A DNA stretch of 64,000 nt from Muribaculaceae bacterium. GTDB lineage: Bacteria > Bacteroidota > Bacteroidia > Bacteroidales > Muribaculaceae. The position numbers were made by a program, and so were the translations under genes. The stretch is from NCBI GenBank assembly GCA_009775375.1, contig VSPO01000002.1, forward strand, positions 1 through 64,000, written 5' to 3'. This document shows, in pieces, positions 17,550 through 25,238 of this stretch (within the stretch, counting starts at the first letter, position 1; each line of letters begins with the position of its first letter). Under the pieces are notes generated by a model that did not search any database, was not told where the DNA came from, and worked only from the letters and a program-made list of their open reading frames with translations.

Positions 17550-18833
17550 TCAAAGATTGTTGACCACTCCGGCGAGAAGGATTGTGCCGGTCTTTGTGTT
17601 TTCGATGAAATAGAGGAATGGGCGGTCGAAAGCAAGGGCCACTTCTTTCATCTCCTCCTGGTTGCTGTTGCCCGAAGAGGTCACGATTATCTCGGCGTCG
17701 GTGATGGCTGCTGCCTCCGCACCCTTTTCGTCGATGCCTGCGCTGGTCTTTTGCCTTACGATGGCAGTTCCGTTGACGATGCGTCCCGACTGGTCTTTGA
17801 CTCCCATCTTATCGAGGTTGAATGTGACCGGCAGACCGAGTTCATGAAGAATGTTGGAGATGTCGGCCGACGATTCGACTTTGAATTTCGGAAGCGACAG
17901 ATCCACTTTCGCTTTCTCTGCCTCGGCGAGTGCCTTGTCCCAGTCGGCAAGGGTCATGGTCCGGGCAAGATCTGAAGCGGATTTATTTTCTGCAGGCATG
18001 ACGAGCACTATCCGGGTATTGCCGCAGAAGGGGACTGCTACGCTCTCGAAGTCTGCGTTTCTGGAATAAGCCAAGGGTAGATTGGAGTGCATCATTTTCA
18101 CTTTTGTAGTGCCTTCGGTTCCGTCAAAACTTTGCGAGTCGGTAAGGGCGGGGTCGAAGTCGATCATCCATTTTCCCTGGAAGTAAAGGGCGTTGATCAG
18201 ATGCACCACGCCGTCGGAATGCAGCTGGTCAATGATTTCGGGAATACGACCGTTTGTGTTTTGGGAGCACCATGAGTTTACGAGCGACACGTTCTTCTTC
18301 TCGAATTCAATACCTTTCACGTAAGTGCCAAACGTAGTCGAGAGATTTTCCACCCATTTGTCGGCAGGGGAATAGATGTTGTTATACCAGGCGGAGTTGG
18401 CAAGGGTCAGGATGGCTCCGTTGGCGGTAGAGGGCAGGAATCTCATCAGTTTGTTGCAGGTTGTGTTGAGATTTGCGAGGTCTTTTTCGCCAAGCAATTC
18501 GGCGATGGCGTTTTCCAGTGTCTTGTCGCCGGAATTGGCCAGCGTCGAGAGGCATATAGAGGCGCTTAGAGGAGATACGGATATGTTGCCGTCGTTGTTT
18601 TCGAATGCGTCAGTCGAACTGGCGGCTTTGTTAAGGAAGTTAAACGAGAATTGGTTGAGCGAATGGTTGGTTGTCTCTTCCGCTGGAGTGAGGCTGATGG
18701 TTTTTGTAAGCTCAAGTTTTGTGGTTGGATCCACGGAAGGTTGGTTGTTGTCAACGGCAGGAGAATCGCCGTCGCTGCTGCAAGCCGATAGCGACAAGGC
18801 CATGAGCGCAAAAAGCAAGGATTTTGTTTTCAT
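17550..18833 (-). CDS. Lipoprotein serpin (serine/cysteine protease inhibitor)
   Basis: A 427-residue serpin with a lipoprotein signal peptide ending in LSAC (Cys18). The acidic stretch after the cysteine (SSDGD) resembles surface-export signals of Bacteroidetes lipoproteins, so it may face outwards. The inhibitory hinge is intact: Glu369-Lys-Gly-Ala-Glu-Ala-Ala-Ala-Ile-Thr378. Counting from the hinge in the usual way puts P1-P1' at Thr385-Ser386 (EIIVTSSG); a small P1 residue suggests elastase-like or papain-like targets rather than trypsin-like ones. The C-terminal FDRPFLYFI and GTILLAGVV strands are typical. An IS lies upstream and may have replaced its original promoter. Gut bacterial serpins are known to inhibit host neutrophil proteases; whether this one does is inference. 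Confidence 0.92.
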   Translation of the reverse strand: MKTKSLLFALMALSLSACSSDGDSPAVDNNQPSVDPTTKLELTKTISLTPAEETTNHSLNQFSFNFLNKAASSTDAFENNDGNISVSPLSASICLSTLANSGDKTLENAIAELLGEKDLANLNTTCNKLMRFLPSTANGAILTLANSAWYNNIYSPADKWVENLSTTFGTYVKGIEFEKKNVSLVNSWCSQNTNGRIPEIIDQLHSDGVVHLINALYFQGKWMIDFDPALTDSQSFDGTEGTTKVKMMHSNLPLAYSRNADFESVAVPFCGNTRIVLVMPAENKSASDLARTMTLADWDKALAEAEKAKVDLSLPKFKVESSADISNILHELGLPVTFNLDKMGVKDQSGRIVNGTAIVRQKTSAGIDEKGAEAAAITDAEIIVTSSGNSNQEEMKEVALAFDRPFLYFIENTKTGTILLAGVVNNL

Positions 18834-18916
18834 AATGAGATTCTTAAATTTTTATAAGTTTAACGTTGTTTATAGCATTAATATTTTGTCATTATGTTTA
18901 ATCTATTGAAGTTGTT

Positions 18917-18924
18917 CAAACTTA
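18917..18924 (-). promoter_or_regulatory. Possible outward -7 box in the left end of the IS
   Basis: Inside the left terminal repeat the minus strand reads TAAGTTTG, a match to TAnnTTTG pointing at the serpin gene 84 bp away. No TTTG stands 20 bp upstream, so it could be a weak promoter only. The 72 bp between the IS and the serpin contain no other TAnnTTTG on that strand. Confidence 0.3.
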
Positions 18925-19022
18925 TTTCGAGATGTTAATAATACAGTAAAATAATAAAAATACAGCGCATTCCGCAAAGGACGCACTATATTATAGTTAC
19001 CACACTCTAATATACCGTACCA

Positions 19023-19853
19023 ATGCCAGAATACACTGTACTCGACAAAGATACAATAAAAACTGAAATAATGCCCTATCTTTCGATTGCAAAAAGAGGA
19101 TATACCTCCAAATATGATCTTATAGAGGTAGTAAACGCCATACTCTATAAGCTCAAGAGCGGCTGCCAGTGGCGTCTGCTCCCGATCGGGCATCTTTTCA
19201 GCGGAGAGGGACCAAGTTGGAACGCAGTCTTCCATCATTACCGCAAATGGTGTAAAAAAGAGGAATGGCAGAAGATATATTCCAGAATCCTGAACCGGGA
19301 TAAAAGTAAGCTCGATCTTTCCATTTCCCATATCGACGGTTCCCATACGCCGGTATATAGAGGCGGAAAAAAGTCTGAATATCAAGGTAGAAAGAAACGA
19401 TGCACTACCAACGCACTCTTTTTTTCGGACAATCAGGGAATTCCACTTGCTATGTCCGAGCCTCAGTCCGGGAATCACGCTGACCTCTATGAGATAGAAG
19501 AAAGAATCGATGAGATTGTCTGTCAGTTGCTCGATGCGGAGATTGCCGTGGATGGTCTTTTCTGTGACCTTGATGCAGGATTTGACGGTAAAGAACTCAG
19601 AAACGCGCTCATATCCCATGGAATCATTCCTAACGTATGTCCCAATCCAAGAAACGGAGGGGAATCGAAAGAGGATTGGCTGTACGATGAGGAGATGTAT
19701 AAGGAAAGATGGAAAATCGAACGGACAAACGCTTGGATGGATGGTTTCAAAGCCGTACTCAACCGCTTCGATACCACCGTCTCCAGTTGGAAAGGTTGGA
19801 ACTTCCTCGCTTTTATTGTTATTTTCCTTAAAAAATTTCACAAATCAAATTAG
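19023..19853 (+). CDS. IS5-family DDE transposase
   Basis: A 276-residue transposase of the IS4/IS5 DDE type. The N-terminal third has the DNA-binding region with the conserved SGCQWRLLP block (residues 46-54). The catalytic acids can be placed at Asp105 (HIDGSH), Asp184 (DLDAGFDG) and Glu233 (RWKIERTNAWM, with the usual R-x5-E-type spacing). The frame is unbroken and no programmed frameshift is needed. The stop codon lies 15 bp before the end of the element. No Bacteroidetes promoter is evident before the ATG, consistent with low expression. Confidence 0.9.
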   Translation: MPEYTVLDKDTIKTEIMPYLSIAKRGYTSKYDLIEVVNAILYKLKSGCQWRLLPIGHLFSGEGPSWNAVFHHYRKWCKKEEWQKIYSRILNRDKSKLDLSISHIDGSHTPVYRGGKKSEYQGRKKRCTTNALFFSDNQGIPLAMSEPQSGNHADLYEIEERIDEIVCQLLDAEIAVDGLFCDLDAGFDGKELRNALISHGIIPNVCPNPRNGGESKEDWLYDEEMYKERWKIERTNAWMDGFKAVLNRFDTTVSSWKGWNFLAFIVIFLKKFHKSN

Positions 19854-19854
19854 T

Positions 19855-20199
19855 TTAAACAACTTCAATGATTCCTTTATAGTAATTGGCTTTTAGCCGA
19901 TACGGATTTTTGTCGTCATTCTCGAAATGGTTCGCTGCCAAAGAGATTAGCGAGTTGTCGACATCGTCGAATCCGGATTTGTAGCGAGCCTCCGTTGTGA
20001 GTATGGTATGGATGGCTCTTTCCCTGTCCGACTTCAGGGATGATTCCGGTATTGAGTCGAGAATCGCCAATGCCGAATCAGGGTGTTCCCACGTAAGGGA
20101 TTCAGCAAGGAGAAGACTTTTGCCGGCGGAGTTCCCACATCCGGCAAAATATAATGAAGCCAACCAAAGGAAGCAACAGGAGTATATGAAATTTCTCAT
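19855..20199 (-). pseudogene. Lipoprotein gene (TPR-type) truncated by the IS
   Basis: The 114 residues left start with a lipoprotein signal (YFAGC, Cys21) and the N-terminal pattern of a common Bacteroidetes family, HPDSALAILDSI ... RERAIHTILTTEARYKSG, whose full members run to about 450-600 residues with tetratricopeptide repeats and often a C-terminal coiled coil or DNA-binding domain. The reading frame enters the IS: the last codons ATT GAA GTT GTT TAA are the terminal repeat, so the IS supplies the stop. No remainder of the gene is found on the other side of the IS, where the serpin promoter region begins. The family is inferred from the N-terminus only. It lies 44 bp after an uncharacterised lipoprotein gene and may have been cotranscribed with it. 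Confidence 0.75.
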
Positions 20200-20243
20200 G
20201 ATTTCGATAATGCCTTACCAGCAATTGAAGACGGCGATCGCGG

Positions 20244-21527
20244 TTAAAAATCTTTCAGGAATTCCTCGGTGCTCTTTTTCAGTCCATACGGGCCGTAATC
20301 CCCGAGAGCGATGTGGGCCAACTGGCGGTCTGGGTTCGTCACGTGGTCGATTGGTTCGAGCTTGCCGTCGAAATATTCAGTCGGAAGCATAGTCGCGATT
20401 GAATGTTCCCAGGAATCGTTGGGAAGGATATTGCGGTACATTATTGCTATATACTCTCCAAGCGGTTTGCCGTCGATGTTTTGCTTCTCGCTGTCCCAAA
20501 TGAAAAGATTTGCCTTTTCCCCATCCCTCTTCATTTGCTCAACGCGGGTCTTAATCTCCTCCAGACGGGGATTGTTTTTTAGGCAGACGATGAATTCCGC
20601 TTTCTCTCCGTCTTTCCAATCGGCGTTGCGGTCGCAAAGGGAATAGTAGGAGCGAGTGTCGGAAGCAGCCCCGAGGCAAATCGACCAATATCTCGTCACG
20701 GCGTCGGCATATTGCTCAGCCTTGGCCGGAACCGGAGCAGGGATAAAGCTGAAAGACAAGACGCTGTCCGTGCGCAGGCGGGTGCGCGCATAGAGGTAAG
20801 CCGTAGAATTATTGGGGTAATACTTGCTGACGGGCGACAGGAAGAAGGGCACCTCCTTATTTTCGTCAGACTTCAAGACATAGACGTTGGAAGTGGCGTC
20901 GTAGACGTTGGAATGGACATGTTCGGGCACAGCCACACTTTTACCCGAGGCGATGTCTATAGCCGAGATGGCAGGCAATTCTACTCCGCCGTATTCATGA
21001 GACGTCGTCCCGGAGGCGTCTGTTCCCAAGTATTGGCGCACGAATATGGCCACTTTGTTGACCCCTTTCTTCACTTCGCATACGTTTTGCGCATTCAATG
21101 CGGCGAGCTTATTCTTGTCTGTGCCCTCCGCAACGACATATATCTTAAACCGCCCTGTGGAAGAGGTAGTCTCGCGGAAAGGATTTACCGAGCCATTTGC
21201 CGGCTCGATTTCCGAATCGTTGATGCCACCGATGGCGTCTCCGGTCTCGTCGTTGTAAAGGGAGATGCTGAAATATCGGGCATAAGGAAATTCGCCTTCA
21301 AGGCATATGGCTTTTCCTTCGTTGCCCTCCATATTATATGTGAATTCCCAATAATTGCTATAGAGGTCGGGGTAAGCGCCGATATATTCACCGTTGCCTT
21401 TCATTGTTTCGCCCCACTGTCCGTTGGGAAATTCAGGGGTGGGATTGTCGTTGTTGTCGCTGCACATTGCAAGGCCGATGGTCAGGAGCAGGCTCAATGC
21501 GGTAAGTTTGATTCTGTTTAGTTTCAT
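20244..21527 (-). CDS. Uncharacterised lipoprotein, 427 aa
   Basis: I do not recognise this gene with certainty. The ATG at 21527 gives a clean lipoprotein signal (MKLNRIKLTALSLLLTIGLAMC, Cys22) followed by acidic residues (SDNNDN) that could signal surface exposure; the frame stays open 99 bp upstream but that extension has no signal-peptide character. The mature part contains a segment ARYFSISLYNDETGDAIGGI that resembles the beta-sandwich of DUF1254/DUF1214 proteins, only weakly. The protein is mostly beta-rich with no membrane segment after the lipobox. It is followed by the IS-truncated lipoprotein gene, so the two may have belonged to one transcript. Confidence 0.6.
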   Translation of the reverse strand: MKLNRIKLTALSLLLTIGLAMCSDNNDNPTPEFPNGQWGETMKGNGEYIGAYPDLYSNYWEFTYNMEGNEGKAICLEGEFPYARYFSISLYNDETGDAIGGINDSEIEPANGSVNPFRETTSSTGRFKIYVVAEGTDKNKLAALNAQNVCEVKKGVNKVAIFVRQYLGTDASGTTSHEYGGVELPAISAIDIASGKSVAVPEHVHSNVYDATSNVYVLKSDENKEVPFFLSPVSKYYPNNSTAYLYARTRLRTDSVLSFSFIPAPVPAKAEQYADAVTRYWSICLGAASDTRSYYSLCDRNADWKDGEKAEFIVCLKNNPRLEEIKTRVEQMKRDGEKANLFIWDSEKQNIDGKPLGEYIAIMYRNILPNDSWEHSIATMLPTEYFDGKLEPIDHVTNPDRQLAHIALGDYGPYGLKKSTEEFLKDF

Positions 21528-21604
21528 TGTGGTGTTTAGGATGTTTTTTAAAATAAACGTAAAAGCCGACTTTTTTATTTGATATGATCCTGATCGGAGG
21601 GGAA

Positions 21605-21623
21605 CCACGGCTTTCGGCCGTGG
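21605..21623. other. Small perfect hairpin upstream of the lipoprotein gene
   Basis: CCACGGC at 21605-21611 pairs with GCCGTGG at 21617-21623 around a 5-nt loop. It has no T-run on either side. I see no other feature in 21528-21800, which becomes very AT-rich towards the trp promoter. Confidence 0.4.
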
Positions 21624-21801
21624 CACAGTAATGCCATCCGGCGGTGGGTTTGCTTTTCGGCCAGCTTTGCTTTTGATTGCTGCGGGAAGCTGATAATTTA
21701 ACGGGGATTCAGGGAAGAGGATAAAAATTTGTATATTTATTGAATATGATTTGATATTTATTGGATTTATTGAAAAATATTTTAAACTTTTTGAATAAAA
21801 A

Positions 21802-21833
21802 TTTGGTTATGATGGAAAGAATACATAAATTTG
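21802..21833 (+). promoter_or_regulatory. Promoter of the tryptophan operon
   Basis: TTTG at 21802-21805, a 20-bp spacer and TAAATTTG at 21826-21833 fit the Bacteroidetes consensus exactly. The predicted start of transcription near 21840 leaves about 14 nt before the leader-peptide ATG. Confidence 0.8.
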
Positions 21834-21853
21834 CATTCAAAAATGAAGAAAAG

Positions 21854-21916
21854 ATGAATAATTGCATAAACATACAGTATTGGTGGCGCATCGGGTGTTA
21901 TTTCCGATGGCGGTAG
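21854..21916 (+). CDS. trpL: trp leader peptide with tandem tryptophan codons
   Basis: A 20-codon open frame ATG to TAG encodes a peptide in which codons 10, 11 and 19 are TGG (Trp). Trp makes up 15 percent of the peptide while it is usually near 1 percent. The two adjacent TGG codons (21881-21886) sit directly before the 5' arm of a hairpin (21887-21912), where a stalled ribosome would mask it. The frame lies between the trp promoter and a terminator that precedes trpB. This is the expected layout of a translation-coupled attenuator. Initiation is likely but unproven, as no strong ribosome binding site is visible, which is normal in this phylum. Confidence 0.82.
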   Translation: MNNCINIQYWWRIGCYFRWR

Positions 21917-22014
21917 TCGTATGTCGTATGCGAGAGATTAATTTCAATACATACAGGTAATAAGAATCATCAATCGATGCCATTGGAAACGTTCTTTCCC
22001 GTGGCATTTTTTTT
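21887..22014 (+). promoter_or_regulatory. trp operon transcription attenuator
   Basis: Three mutually exclusive pairings can be drawn. Hairpin 1:2 pairs 21887-21894 with 21904-21912 (one bulged G). Antiterminator 2:3 pairs CCGATGGC (21904-21911) with GCCATTGG (21979-21986), eight base pairs with one G-U. Terminator 3:4 pairs 21977-21989 with 21995-22007 (one mismatch, one wobble and a small offset) and is followed by eight Ts at 22007-22014. Ribosome stalling at Trp codons 10-11 would block arm 1 and favour the antiterminator. This probably corresponds to the published bacteroid-trp RNA motif, recalled from memory and not checked. Confidence 0.82.
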
Positions 22015-22038
22015 GTAGGAACAAGAAATTATAAGACA

Positions 22039-23241
22039 ATGAAAACAATACTGACCGACCCTTTCCTTCCCGTGGATGAAGATGGCTTTTATGGCAGATT
22101 CGGCGGAGCCTTTATTCCCGAGATTCTCCATTCCAACATAGAAAAACTTAAAGAGGCATATGCCCGATATGCCGACGACGCAGAATTCAATGAGGAATAT
22201 GAACAGCTTCTCAGCGACTACGTAGGCCGTCCCACTCCGCTTTATCATGCCAGGCGCCTTTCCGAGACATACGGCGCCAATATCTATCTAAAGCGCGAAG
22301 ACCTCTGCCACACGGGGGCCCATAAGATTAACAATGCCATAGGGTCGGTGCTTCTCGCCAAGCGGATGGGGAAGACAAGAATCATCGCCGAGACCGGAGC
22401 CGGACAACATGGAGTGGCGGTGGCGACAGTCTGCGCGCTGATGGGGCTTGAATGCGTCATCTACATGGGCGCGACCGACGTGGAAAGGCAGCGTCCCAAC
22501 GTGGAGCGCATAAAGATGCTCGGGGCAGAGGTGAGACCCGTCACGTCGGGCAATATGACCCTGAAAGATGCAACCAACGAGGCTATCCGCGACTGGTGCT
22601 GCAACCCTGTCGACACATTCTACGTCATCGGCAGCACCGTAGGGCCGCATCCTTATCCCATGATGGTCGCCCGGTTTCAGTCGGTCATCAGCAGGGAGAT
22701 AAAGCGTCAGCTCAAGGAGCAGACCGGAAGGGAGACGCCGGACTACGTCGTGGCCTGCATCGGAGGCGGAAGCAACGCCGCCGGAGCGTTCTATCATTTC
22801 CTGAAAGAGCCTGACGTAAGGCTCATCGCCGTGGAAGCCGCCGGACTGGGAGTCGACACCAATGAATCCGCCGCCACTATACGCCTTGGAAGCGAAGGAA
22901 TCATCCACGGATCGCGCACCTTGGTGATGCAGACCGACGACGGCCAGATAACGGAGCCTTATTCCATATCAGCCGGACTTGACTATCCCGGAGTGGGACC
23001 GCTCCACGCCTATCTCGCACAAAGCGGCAGGGCGGAAGTGGCGGCGGCCACTGATTCAGAAGCTTTGGAGGCAGCACAAATCTTGACCCTGACAGAGGGG
23101 ATAATCCCCGCACTCGAATCGGCCCACGCCCTCGCGATACTCAACCAAAAGAGATTCCGGCCGGAAGACGTGGTGGTCATCAACGTCTCAGGCAGGGGCG
23201 ACAAGGACATGCAGACCTACATGAAGCACAACAAAAACTGA
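22039..23241 (+). CDS. trpB: Tryptophan synthase beta chain
   Basis: The 400-residue beta subunit joins indole and serine to give tryptophan, using pyridoxal phosphate. The cofactor lysine is Lys96 in HTGAHKINNAIG, and the phosphate-binding glycine loop is CIGGGSNAAG. The ammonia/indole tunnel and COMM-domain block ETGAGQHGVAVAT is complete. It is the first structural gene of trpBEGDCFA, 25 bp after the attenuator T-run, so it is the gene most directly governed by attenuation. Length and motifs match standard TrpB1, which works in complex with TrpA encoded at the end of the operon. Confidence 0.97.
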   Translation: MKTILTDPFLPVDEDGFYGRFGGAFIPEILHSNIEKLKEAYARYADDAEFNEEYEQLLSDYVGRPTPLYHARRLSETYGANIYLKREDLCHTGAHKINNAIGSVLLAKRMGKTRIIAETGAGQHGVAVATVCALMGLECVIYMGATDVERQRPNVERIKMLGAEVRPVTSGNMTLKDATNEAIRDWCCNPVDTFYVIGSTVGPHPYPMMVARFQSVISREIKRQLKEQTGRETPDYVVACIGGGSNAAGAFYHFLKEPDVRLIAVEAAGLGVDTNESAATIRLGSEGIIHGSRTLVMQTDDGQITEPYSISAGLDYPGVGPLHAYLAQSGRAEVAAATDSEALEAAQILTLTEGIIPALESAHALAILNQKRFRPEDVVVINVSGRGDKDMQTYMKHNKN

Positions 23242-23257
23242 CAAAAGAACCCAAGCA

Positions 23258-24655
23258 ATGAAACTTACGCAAAATACCACCGTCATATCAGCCGACCTGG
23301 AGACTCCGGTGGGCCTCTATCTGAAAATACGCGACCTCTATCCCTGCTCGGCGCTCCTCGAAAGTTCCGACTATCACACAACTCAGAATTCCACCTCAAT
23401 AATCGGAGTGGACCCGATTGGCTCGTTGACCGTGGTCGGGGAGAAAATCATCCGCCGCTATCCCGACGGGACTGAAGCAATAAGCAAGGCCGAGGGCGTG
23501 ACTGACGCGCTTAAAGAATATATCACATCCTACGAAAACACCCTCCACAACACGAGCCTTTTCAACGGACTGCTCGGATTCACCGCCTACGACGCCGTGA
23601 GATATTTCGAGCCGTCGGTTCCGGTCAGAGGGCGCGAGGAGAAACTGGCCGACATACCGGACATGCAATATCTTCTCTATCGATTCATTATCCAGGTGAA
23701 CCATTTCCGCAACGAAATGACTATCATCGAGAACATCCCGGAAGGAGACAGCAGCAGGAGTGAGGAATTGCTGTCGATCATACGCAACAACAACATCGCC
23801 ATCTATCCCTTCCACGCGAAAAACGACCTCGAATCGCCCGTCACAGATGAGGAATACATAGAAATGGTGAGACGTGGCATCGCCCATGCCAAGCGGGGCG
23901 ACGTTTTTCAAATCGTCCCTTCGCGTCGCTTCTCGCAAGGGTTCACGGGGGATGAGTTCAACGTCTATCGCGCACTCCGCTCCATCAATCCCTCCCCCTA
24001 TCTGTTTTTCTTCGATTTCGGCAATTTCAAGGTATTCGGCTCTTCGCCGGAGACTCATTTCCGCGTGACTGCAGACCGGAAGGCATACATCGACCCGATA
24101 GCCGGGACATTCCGTCGCACAGGCGACGACGCCCGCGACCATGAACTCGCGGAGAAACTTCTCAATGACCCCAAAGAGAACGCCGAGCATATCATGCTCG
24201 TAGACCTTGCCCGCAACGACCTCAGCCGCAGCGGCGGCAGGGTGCACGTGGAATATCTCAAGCAGATACAATTCTACTCCCACGTAATCCACATGGTCAG
24301 CCGCGTCGTGGCTGAACTTCCCGAGGACGCAGATGTCTACAAACTTTTCGGGGAGACATTGCCCGCCGGCACCCTCAGCGGCGCTCCGAAAGTGCGCGCC
24401 ATGCAGCTTATCAATGAGCTTGAGCCGCACAGCCGCGTGACCTATGCCGGATGTATCGGCACGTTCGGGTTCGACGGGTCGATCAACCAGGCCATCACAA
24501 TCCGCTCCTTTCTCAGCAAAGACAACCGCCTCTATTCCCAATCGGGAGGTGGAGTCGTGGCCCGCTCCGTGCCTGAGAATGAGCTTCAGGAGACTAAAAA
24601 CAAGCTCGGGGCCTTGGTGAAGGCCGTGAAACATGCAGAATCGTTCAACGTCTAA
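23258..24655 (+). CDS. trpE: Anthranilate synthase component I
   Basis: A 465-residue chorismate-binding subunit that forms anthranilate from chorismate with ammonia delivered by TrpG. The tryptophan feedback-inhibition motif LLES is at residues 33-36, so allosteric control by Trp is expected in addition to attenuation. The catalytic chorismate-binding domain has the usual blocks FQIVPSRRFS, FGSSPETHFRV, PIAGTFRRTG, DLARNDLSR and LPAGTLSGAPKVRAM. It starts 16 bp after trpB and ends 12 bp before trpG. It is not fused to TrpG. Confidence 0.97.
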   Translation: MKLTQNTTVISADLETPVGLYLKIRDLYPCSALLESSDYHTTQNSTSIIGVDPIGSLTVVGEKIIRRYPDGTEAISKAEGVTDALKEYITSYENTLHNTSLFNGLLGFTAYDAVRYFEPSVPVRGREEKLADIPDMQYLLYRFIIQVNHFRNEMTIIENIPEGDSSRSEELLSIIRNNNIAIYPFHAKNDLESPVTDEEYIEMVRRGIAHAKRGDVFQIVPSRRFSQGFTGDEFNVYRALRSINPSPYLFFFDFGNFKVFGSSPETHFRVTADRKAYIDPIAGTFRRTGDDARDHELAEKLLNDPKENAEHIMLVDLARNDLSRSGGRVHVEYLKQIQFYSHVIHMVSRVVAELPEDADVYKLFGETLPAGTLSGAPKVRAMQLINELEPHSRVTYAGCIGTFGFDGSINQAITIRSFLSKDNRLYSQSGGGVVARSVPENELQETKNKLGALVKAVKHAESFNV

Positions 24656-24667
24656 TCCCTCTAAACT

Positions 24668-25231
24668 ATGAGACTTCTTATTCTTGACAACTACGACTCC
24701 TTTACATATAATATAGTCCATGCCGTGAGAGAGGCGGGGATTGTCCCGATCGTGGTGCGCAACGACAAAATAACGCTTCCTGAGATTGAATCCTACGACA
24801 AGATAATAATATCCCCGGGTCCGGGAATCCCGTCGGAGGCAGGGATACTAATGGATATGCTCCGGGAATATGCCGGGAAGAAGCCGATTCTTGGAGTATG
24901 TCTCGGCCATCAGGCCATAGGGGAGAATTTCGGGGCTTCGCTTGAGAACCTTTCCGACGTCTTCCACGGCGTGCAGACACCTGCACGCAAGACCGCCGAC
25001 GACTACATCCTCGACGGAATGGGCAACCGGTTCAGCATCGGCAGGTATCATTCCTGGATAGTCAGCGACGAAGGCCTTCCGGAATGCCTTGTAGTCACTT
25101 CGCGCGATGAAGATGGACGGATAATGTCGATGCGCCACCGCGACCTCGACATCCACGGCGTGCAGTTTCATCCCGAATCGCTGCTGACCCCCGGAGGAAC
25201 TAAAATAATCGAAAACTTCCTGAACCACTGA
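24668..25231 (+). CDS. trpG: Anthranilate synthase component II (glutamine amidotransferase)
   Basis: A 187-residue class I glutamine amidotransferase. The nucleophile is Cys78 in GVCLGHQAIGE, the oxyanion loop is SPGPGIPSEAG, and the His-Glu pair is in VQFHPESLLTPGG near the C-terminus. It supplies ammonia to TrpE. The sequence could also serve 4-amino-4-deoxychorismate synthesis (PabA), as such subunits are sometimes shared; its place between trpE and trpD makes the trp role primary. Confidence 0.95.
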   Translation: MRLLILDNYDSFTYNIVHAVREAGIVPIVVRNDKITLPEIESYDKIIISPGPGIPSEAGILMDMLREYAGKKPILGVCLGHQAIGENFGASLENLSDVFHGVQTPARKTADDYILDGMGNRFSIGRYHSWIVSDEGLPECLVVTSRDEDGRIMSMRHRDLDIHGVQFHPESLLTPGGTKIIENFLNH

Positions 25232-25238
25232 ATCTAAG

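Larger units (their letters stand above)
18906..19868 (+). mobile_element. IS5-family insertion sequence, 963 bp, apparently intact
   Basis: The element is bounded by 22-bp terminal inverted repeats with two mismatches: TTGAAGTTGTTCAAACTT at 18906 onwards and, on the opposite strand from 19868, TTGAAGTTGTTTAAACTA. One transposase gene fills the space between them. Base composition is more AT-rich than the neighbouring genes. The bases outside the two ends (ATCTA on the left, TGATT on the right) do not form a target-site duplication, which suggests that one flank was lost after insertion. Confidence 0.88.

Noticed and set aside
18903..19841. 312-residue frame antisense to the transposase
   Set aside because: The plus-strand transposase has DDE residues and the right ends; the antisense frame has nothing.
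18896..19875. Target-site duplication of the IS
   Set aside because: Two-, three- and four-base comparisons of the flanks, also with shifted ends, give no direct repeat.
23396..24721. 441-residue open frame antisense to trpE
   Set aside because: No recognisable motif; trpE on the other strand is complete and in operon.
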